Shown here: piece after piece, positions 26,701 through 35,700 of the stretch
Position numbering within the stretch: the first letter of the stretch is position 1
Layout: the number at the start of each line of letters is the position of its first letter
Assembly (NCBI RefSeq): GCF_001949145.1
Contig: NW_019091521.1
Coordinates: 884,710 to 948,709, forward strand
DNA: 64,000 nt
Source of the DNA: Acanthaster planci
Taxonomy: Eukaryota; Echinodermata; Asteroidea; Valvatida; Acanthasteridae
Direction: 5' to 3'
Translations under genes and position numbers: made by a program
The notes under the pieces: generated by a model
Database searches by the model: none
What the model was told of the DNA's origin: nothing
Seen by the model: the letters and a program-made list of their open reading frames with translations, nothing else

Positions 26701-29700
26701 CACCTGATTGCACTTGCCCTCTCCAGTCAAATTTGAAAACAAATAGTTTAATGATTGGAACACAGTGGAAGTTTTACGCCCCAAACGGGACGCGTCTCTG
26801 TTTTAACTGTGCATTTGAAGACCCTGCTGTTGTCATTGCTCTGAGAGTTTCCGGAAATAATATTTGTGTACAGTTTCCATTACAATCCAAATTTGTATCT
26901 GCTCGGCAGGAATGCTAGAGACGAGGTCTGCAAACGACTCGGAGGCCGTTGCCAAGGCGAAGGAATTTTACGAGTCCTGTACAAACGTAGGTATGTCAAG
27001 CTCATTCTGTCGACCCCACACAAATACAGCCCCGTCCAACTTGAAGCTCGCCCCCTTTGCAGAGCTTGGTTTAATAGCACCTATGATACTGTCAATAGTA
27101 AGAGTGGAGATTCAAGTCCAAAAATAGCAGGAAGGTGACATTAGCACAACCATGGTGCATTTTATTCACACATTCATATCGTAAACCCAGCTTTCTGGAC
27201 AAAGTGTATCCACGTCGAGCTGAAGCACCCCCTCACGGTTGAAAAGAACCATGTGGGTCGGGATTACTCATTTTTGTTTGTGGCGATAGGAACCGCAACG
27301 CGTGCATTTCATACATCATTGTGAACCAGCGAAGTGTAATGGAGCCGCAGTTGATAGGAAAATTGCGCCCTCTCTTAGTCCAGCTCGGGCCGGATTACAA
27401 TTTTACGGTAGTGCTCTTTACGATCGAATGTACGATGGCAGAATCACATTTATGTACACATTATATTGATTTTATGTTTACTCCCAGACCCCACCCCAAG
27501 AGGTAACCTCGCTTTCACTTCGATATGGCCGACTTGTGTATAAGGCCAATTTCATATGAAATGCGAGGTGTTGGAGTGCAATAATCTTACCGCTTACTGC
27601 ATCTCGACTCCACAGAGCTGATAGACCAAATTGGCGCCCAGCCCCTAATGGACCTCATAGAGGAAGTGGGCGGCTGGCCGGTTGTCGCCGGCGACTCGTG
27701 GGACGAGGAAGCCTGGGATCTGGAGGAGGCCCTGGCCAAGTACCGAATGGAAACCGACTACAACTTCCTCTTCCGTCATGACTTCATGCCGGACATGATC
27801 AACGCTGGAAACTACATTATCATAGTAAGGCTGTGTCCTTGAATGTTGTGGCTGCGGCTGACAATTAATCCGTGAAGTGTTTCAGTCGCCACTGGCTATA
27901 GCGGCTGCAGCCTCTTCCAACGGACGAGTGTGGTATTTCTAAGCCGCAGCCAGTTGATTTAAAATAACGAAAGACACACCAGCCTGCTTTAAGAACCATC
28001 CAAGAGAAAAAAGGGGTTTTATGCCCTAGAGGGTGCCCTTATTAATATTTAGTTTAAGTGCAGGCCAAGCTTGATTAGAGATCATTTGTCAGACAGCAGT
28101 CGATTTTGTCTGTTAACCTGTATGCATAAAATACAAACCCGGTACTGGGCAAGACCGACAAAATGTAGTGCTTAACGAATTGTCTGTGCTCAAACTTGAA
28201 GATGCTGTTGATAAGGTTGCAACAAAAATTAGGTTTGTTTTTACATGTATTTTCATTTTATATGCTCTGGTTGGCACACATTCTCTCCGAAGCATTGTTC
28301 ATAATTTGATATAGACTAGGCGCCGCAGATTTGGGTTCGAAGCGATTCGGCGCATAGTGCATCTTTGCCCTTCATCACCAGTCCAGAGCTGTTTTAAGAG
28401 AGAGAGAGAGTTGCGAAGTGTCTCATGTGTTGGAACCAAAATGGCGGATTATGCGTCAGCGCACGTGGACAATTAAGACACAATGATGCATGCTGTACTG
28501 CGCACAATGAGCAGCCATTTCGGTAACAAAGACGAAGTTGGCGTTGCTCTACATACAGCTCTGCACCAGTCCTCCTTCAAGCGCCCTCTTTTATTGCTGG
28601 GCTTTAAGGGTTCGTAGATGAGAAAAGCAATGAGGTGGAAGAGTGCTTTTAAAGAAACTTGTAAGAAGCCCAATCCTAAAGGAGCCTCACTACGCAGAAA
28701 GGTCATAATAGGTTACTTCAAACTTTTAAGAAGCCCCTAAAGTAGCCTCACTCAGCAGAAAGGTCATAATAAGTTACTTGAAACGAATGGCAGTTTTTGC
28801 CCCCCCCCCCAACAAGTGTGGCCCTAGGGTTCCGGATACACCCTTGATGAAGGGTAATTTTTATACTTACATAGCAAATTGCGATCAGTATTTCTAAAAG
28901 TGTTTAGGCAATGGAGGCAATGAATTTGAATTGGTTTATTGCAAGAGAACGACAGTTGATAACAAAAATTCTGACGTACATTCTGTATTGATTCTAGATT
29001 TCGACTTAATTGTTTTTGTGTAGATAGACCAGCCTGAATTATCTCTGGAAGACAGGTCATTCTATCTGCGGGAGAAAACAGACTCGGTAAGTTGAAATCG
29101 ATCATTATTAAATTGATTTTTTTGGGGAGAAAAGCCAGCTTTTTCATTACATCCTTGTTTCTGAATTTGCTATGCTGAGATTTGTGTTCTCTCTACCCAT
29201 GACGCAGTCACACCCCCTTTTCGTATCGTAATCAACCAAGTCAATCCCACTGTATATGAAATCTCCATGCTGTCCAGAAACTGGCGGCCTATTTCGACTA
29301 CATGGTCGACATCGCGACTGTTCTGCGGCCGGACTCAGACAGGGAGGAAGCCAGGAGGCAGATGGCGGACGCTCTGGAGTTTGAACGCGCCCTTGCAAAC
29401 GTGAATATACTTTTCTTTTTTGGGTCAAATATCTGAACGCTCTCGGGGCATCCCCTGGGAGGATAAGTCATTTACTAGGCTAGATCCTAGCATTAATCCA
29501 AGAAACAATAGTGAAAAATAAAAAGCCATTGCTGCCGAGGCATTATGCTCCTGCACAGGAGGTAAGGGCGCGTACACGTCTATTAAGCCAGTATCGGCCC
29601 TGAGCAGAGGCACCCCTCATAGGTTGGAAAGAGCCATGTTGGTCAGGGGTGCTCATGTTGGCAGCGATGCGACCTCAACGCTTGCATTTCATAGTCATTC

Positions 29701-32700
29701 GTGAACTGGCGAAGCGTAGTTACTACTAAGGGAACCTCCTTTACTAGGGAAATTGCGCCCTCTCTTGGTCCAGCTCGGAACCTATAAGGCGCTTCAACTT
29801 GTCTGGGTGCTCGCAGGCGTCCAGTACATTGTATACAACGGCATGCTCGCTGTGGGTGTGATGACACCGTGGAATTGGCGCCCATCTCGAGAAGTCAGTA
29901 CCAAGCTTTTTTTTCCCGGGGTGGAGGCAGCGAAGTCCTGAGCCGAGGGAAAGCTCTTACCTTCCCAGTTTCGCAATTGTCGGGAGATCTGCACAGTGAC
30001 AGGTCCCATTTCCTAAGATCATGCCTGTCGAAGCAATCGACAGTTACCTCGCTCAGACTCTGTTCACTGGTGGTATCTGTAAAGAGCTATTTATTTTTTT
30101 GCTACATCAAATATATATTTTCTAGTAACCTTGAGCTAGAAAAGTACGGGGAGCCATCTCAGAAGAACCCAAAGGATTTCAAAACAATTAAAACTACCGC
30201 ACACGATGAACTAGACTTGAATATTACTAACGGAGACTATTTGTCCTAAATGTTGGCGGAATAAAAGTAATATTTTGAGAGCAAGAGCTGTTTTGAACCT
30301 TGGGTTAAAATAATCTGCAAACTACATGTGAACATCCACTTCACCCTAATTAAAAACCGGTTCTTACTTCCGGTGAATGTGACAGTGAAGCGAATTTGAT
30401 GTCACTGAAGATTCGCAGCAAAGTTTCCCTCGAGCTGAAATATGTTCAATTTGTACGAATTCACAGCGCGAACACTTGATCTGGTGTCACAAATTTGCGT
30501 TTCTGTTCGCTTTCCGCGCCATGTATGAGCCGACCTATAGCCAGCAAGGTTTGTCGTTGGCTTTAAACGGCACAAATAATACGGGCGATTCACAATAGTG
30601 CGCCTCCACGAGTTTGCAACGTGTTGGCCAATTACAATGTGCGAAATCTGTCTCTGCGCGTTTGGAAAGGGTCGACAAATCTCACGTGTTGTGATTTACC
30701 AACGCGTTGCAAACTCTTGGAGGCGCACTGTTGTGAATCGCTCGTATTGCCACAAAACCAAGAGGCACCAGTAATCAGAGCATAAAGCTGCGCACTTTGC
30801 TTCTGAGCAAGAAGTTTCTAATGGATTGTTCTTTTCAAAGCTTCCTGTTTATTTGACTTTTTAGCAGTAGATTACTCTTCCAGAGTCGGTTTTTATTGTA
30901 TTTTCTACCTGGTGTTTAATTCCAGTTTTCCGTTTCATCCGCCGAGATGAGGGACATGTCCAAATATAAAAACAGGTACACCACGAGGAGACTGCAGCAG
31001 GAGATGCCACAGGTTCGTGCGGTCCTAGCAGTAATATTCACAGAAGAGATTTCATGATTGCATTTGTGATCTTCTTCGAGATCAAAGTTTCACGGCACGT
31101 GTCGGATAGCAGGAGCAAGGCATTGTCTGAGGTCTACCGCAGAGGTATTCTCGACTACCGTACCTCTAGCATGCTAAACACGGTGCAAAGAGGACGCACA
31201 ACGCCAACAGTAGTCATAAACCTGTATTATAAAACAGAACATACTACTTTTTTGTTTAGATCTTTGATTTTGGAGATTCTGTAGCTCAATCTAAGCCATT
31301 TTTTTATACAGGGACTCAATAGTAATATGATCTGACCTCTCGATACGGTGGGGGTATACTCTGAGGCGAAAGAAGACGCCGAAAGAGTGGGAAGAACGCC
31401 GATTTGATAAAACCCTCACGCTTCATTACCAGATTTGGACAGACATTGCCACCGCAATCTCAAAAGACAAACACATGAATGTGCTCTTACGTACCGATCA
31501 AACTAGCCAGTATTCAAGGGGAAAAAATCGTTGCTAACAAATGGTAAAGCCCTACGTGCTACTTGACCCAGGTTCTTACTTTTCCCCCCTGAAAGTGTAA
31601 CTTATTAAAATGAATATATCGAAGTTTTTGTCACCAGCTTTTGAAATATGCGTTTTCTCTCCGTGTGCAGATAGACTGGCTGAGGTACTTTCGTTTGATA
31701 CACACGGACGAATTTTCTCCGGACGAGGAAATAATAAACGCTGCCCATTCCTATTTTCAAAAGACGGCCGCTCACATCAACGCGACTTCAAAGAGGTAAG
31801 GTTATCGACTTTAACTTTTACAAAGAAATTAACCCTAAAGGCAGTATAGTTATTAGGGTGATTAGCCTCTTAGTATGCACCATCAGTGAATTGAAAAATG
31901 GGACTACCGAATATTCCTTAAGTGTCTCATTTTAATGGAAGTAAATAACAGCCTTGGTCAATCTGTAAAATAATTTTCCACCTACAATGCAAACATTTTT
32001 CGGAAAAACAACGATGATCGGCTGATCATTGCTGGAAAGTGCTGTTTGTTTTAAACAACCACCTTCGTTAAAGGGCGCCAATTTCGTGAGTGAGTGCAAC
32101 TAGCTGATGTTTAGGACTCTAAATTATCCGGTTAATGTTGCGAAAATATGAAATTAAAGTATGCTCTAAACTCATTATAAACTGATGGAAGAAGGAAATA
32201 ACTGTAAAATACAAGCCGAACAGAGTTTGGATTGATTTGGAATAAATGTTTTTCATAAATTTATTTCATTACCAGCAAAATGTCTCCAAGTCACAATCAC
32301 CCCTGAAGCATAATGGTTTGGTTCAACTTACCAGGCGGGTCGCGTGGGCATGCCGAAATGGCTGCCCTTTCCGAGCTGCACAGCGAAAGGCTGATTTTCC
32401 TGAACAGAACCAACATTTTATTGACGTTTTTCTACCCACAGTACCCTCCATGCGCATAAGTATTGGTTAGACCCTACTTCTGTTAACTGAGATTGTGTTC
32501 TAGACTTGCATTGACGACGTTGTAATTGATGTGCACGCCTGAAGTCACCATAATTATGGTGGTCACGGAACTTTAACTTTCGCTGCTTTCCGACGTTTTC
32601 TTTCCACAAATATACTACATTTGATTGTTGTAAGAGACACATTATCCTAAGGAAAATGTACAGACTACTCTATCTCTACTGCTATTTTGGGGGGGGGTAT

Positions 32701-35700
32701 CTGTTCATATATTTTTTTCTGCAGATTTACAACGCATGTTTGTCGTTCGTGCAACCGAACATCTTTTCCTGCTGCATGGTTTAGACCTAGGGCAAGACAT
32801 GACACTTATCTCGCTTTAATCGTTGAAAGTGATATTTTTTCTTTTTTTTCTCAGTGCACTGAACTTAAAACATAAAAAAGTTCAATGGTATGATAGCTGT
32901 AGCAAATTACCAAGCCCAGAATCGGCCACTTTACGTGCGCTAAAAGACATCTGCTAGGTCCCTTATTTTTGTTGGGTAGACTTAGTTTTACTTTATAAAA
33001 AAAGAGCCAACAAAACGCCTCAGCCAAGCCAAACACCAACTTCAAGTCGAAAATGAAACCTCAATGAAAATCCAGAACCCAAAAAACGAACACAAGACGA
33101 AGCAGGATCTGCTTGGGCGTCAAACGTTTCTCTTCTACTGCAGGACGATGGCCAATTTCCTCATGTGGCGTATTGTGTTCGAAATGGTCGAGTACCTGGA
33201 CAGTGAGCTCCGCAATATTCGTCAGCAGTTCATGAGCGCCACCATGGGGCAGAAGAGAGAGCAGAGTCGCTGGAAGACCTGCTTCGAGAAAACCAACAAC
33301 AACTTCGGCGTGGCCCTGGGGTCGCTCTTCATCCAGAAGCACTTTGACGGCAACAGCAAGGCTACAGTGAGTTCCAGTGCCGTTCTTAATCCCACAAGAC
33401 ACAATTTAACTTCAGCAGAGTTCGGCGCAACTGTTTATTGATATGCCAAAGTATATATGTATTTATTTCTACGAGGTTTAGTCTCATTTCTAGGTTGCAT
33501 TTCATTCCCTTTCAAAAGGCCCAGGAAATGCTGGAAGATATTCGCGAGACCCTCAAAGAGACTCTCAACGAGGTACCGTGGATGGACGATCAAACCAGGG
33601 CTAATGCTATAAGAAAGGTGCTTCTTGCAATTGTTCTCTTGTGGTTAATGAAAGTCCCTCCCACTGAATTTTATATGCGTAGGCCCTAGTTGTTGATCAG
33701 TTTGTGTGTGTATAAGGTGATATGTCCCCTACGTTTGTAATGTTCTAACTGTTACTTTGACCCAGAAGTCCTCAATGGTGGAGTGCTTATATGGCTTGAT
33801 TGCTGGTAGGCCTACAGTTGAAAGTTCTAATACAAACTATCGCAACCACTGAACAAAGTCAGTCCAAAAGATTTTAGCCCAAGTCCGTCGATCAAAACTT
33901 AAGTTCCACGTCAATCATGGGGTAAATTACAAGTTTGGTCACGAAAAACGCTTCAAAGACATTGGTCTCACAGTTCATTGAAATATTTCCTGACTTGACT
34001 AGGGAGAGGATGACACGCAATGGTCTTTCAAGAGGGCCACAACCTCTATACTAAAGCCCCCTTACTCAAAGTAGGTTGAACAGAAAAGTTACTAATCGTG
34101 GTGGATACTATAACTTTGTCATTGGTGTTATGAAGAGTTCGAAACATCGCATACATTGCTGTTCTTGTCAATAACCATCGCAAACCTTGGATTAAGAGTG
34201 TGATTTGTTTTTCTTTTGTTGTTGCACAGGCATCTAAAACGAAAGAGATGATAGGCTACGATGACATCCTGACAGACGAGCAAGCAGTTAACGATGTCTA
34301 CAGATCGGTATGCGTGTTTATCCCCTCAATTATTGTCAATATAGGTAACTCTGTAGAGCTCCACAGCCTTATGGGAAACTTCCCCACTGTTGGTCTAAGT
34401 GATTATATGTATCGATACCGGACTTTGGTTTTCTTTGCAGATAGATATGTCTCCCAACCGTTTCTTCGAGAACATTCGGGCCATATGGCAGACAGACGCG
34501 AGGGAAAGCATAGCCCATCACGGCAAGCAAGTTGAAGTTCTTCTGTAAGTACATGTAGGCATACATGCATACAACGATACTGACTTGTAGGTGCGATGGC
34601 AGCGACCGCTGATGAGGAGTTGATAACGAAGTTTATTTATAATTAATGTGATGACAATGAAACTGACGATGATGATAAATTGGTGGTGAGAATGGCATCA
34701 AAGAGATGGCGACAGTGTTTAAGACTTAAAGTATGGTTTGGCTTCAAAAACAAAATCTGAAGTCATAGCATTAAGCTGAACTGATCTTGGCATTTTCCTT
34801 TGGTCTGCAGGTGGAAGCAAAAATTAATCAAAATTAATGCGTACTATCGCAACGCAGACAACAGTTTAAGTAAGTATAAGAATACACCATCAAGAGGCCG
34901 GACAAAGGTGCCAGAAAGGAGTAATCGGACAGTCATTAAATTGATTTTTTTCCAGTTGCTTTTTTGTCGGCCTGTAAGTCATGGGTCATTATATACATGC
35001 AGTCCAGCTTTCGTTGCTTGTGCGTTCATCAAATCGAACGGCCCTTGACAGATTGTATTGACTGCGGTCATAGCTTAACAATGTGTTTCTTGTTCTTTTA
35101 CTCTTTCTCTAGTTTTCCCAGCAGGCATATTCCAACCACCGTTCTACTCCAGTCAGTTTCCCAAGTAAGTTTTGTGTCCAAATTGAAACATCTATTCGTT
35201 TAAGTCGTGACTATTCCGCAAATGATTGTGATGCTATTTCGGCTGAAACTGGGAAAGGGGTTTCACAATTTTTTCTTCGTGAATATTGTAAAAAAGGATG
35301 GGAAGTCTTATTCCTGAATATAGGTGAACTTTGATTTTTTGGTTCAATTCTTGATTATATCATCACGTCTAAGCAAACAGCACCGCCTTATTGCTGGTTA
35401 TAGTTTGTATCAGGCAATCTGCGTAACAGCAGTATTAATTATGCTTATAGGTTGGAGGTAGGCTTATAGGAAACATGAAATTGTCACTGCAGCTGAATAT
35501 TACAGTTCCTGAACTCCCCCCCCCCGTTGTGATCTCATTTTCCAGGTCCATGAACTATGGAGGCATTGGCATGGTTATAGGCCACGAACTGATGCATGGA
35601 TTTGACGACAAAGGTCAGAGGTCAATATTCGTATATTTTGGCAACCTTTAATTTTTAGTGTCGCATTTAGTGCAGTTTGTGTGCCACAAATGCAAGAGTG

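Larger units (their letters stand above)
27825..29023 (+). other. Intron 5, with two repeats
   Basis: GTAAGG...TGTAG, phase 0. Holds a dispersed repeat (28395-28570) and a tandem duplication (28657-28784), then a C-run at about 28801. Confidence 0.85.
29401..30925 (+). other. Intron 7, with two repeats
   Basis: GTGAAT...TTCCAG, phase 0. Contains R1 copy 3 and a near-perfect hairpin at 30578-30748. A 126-codon open frame at 29869-30249 has no family match and is taken as chance. Confidence 0.85.

Noticed and set aside
28320-28356. tRNA-like B-box (ggttcgaagc) in intron 5
   Set aside because: It lies inside a small gcgccg/cggcgc hairpin; no A box, acceptor stem or anticodon arm can be drawn around it.
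31796-33143. A missing M13 exon between exons 9 and 10
   Set aside because: Exons 9 and 10 join in phase (AG|G) and already cover the D-E-E...Y-F...L-M-W region; no acceptor/donor pair with matching protein was found in the intron.
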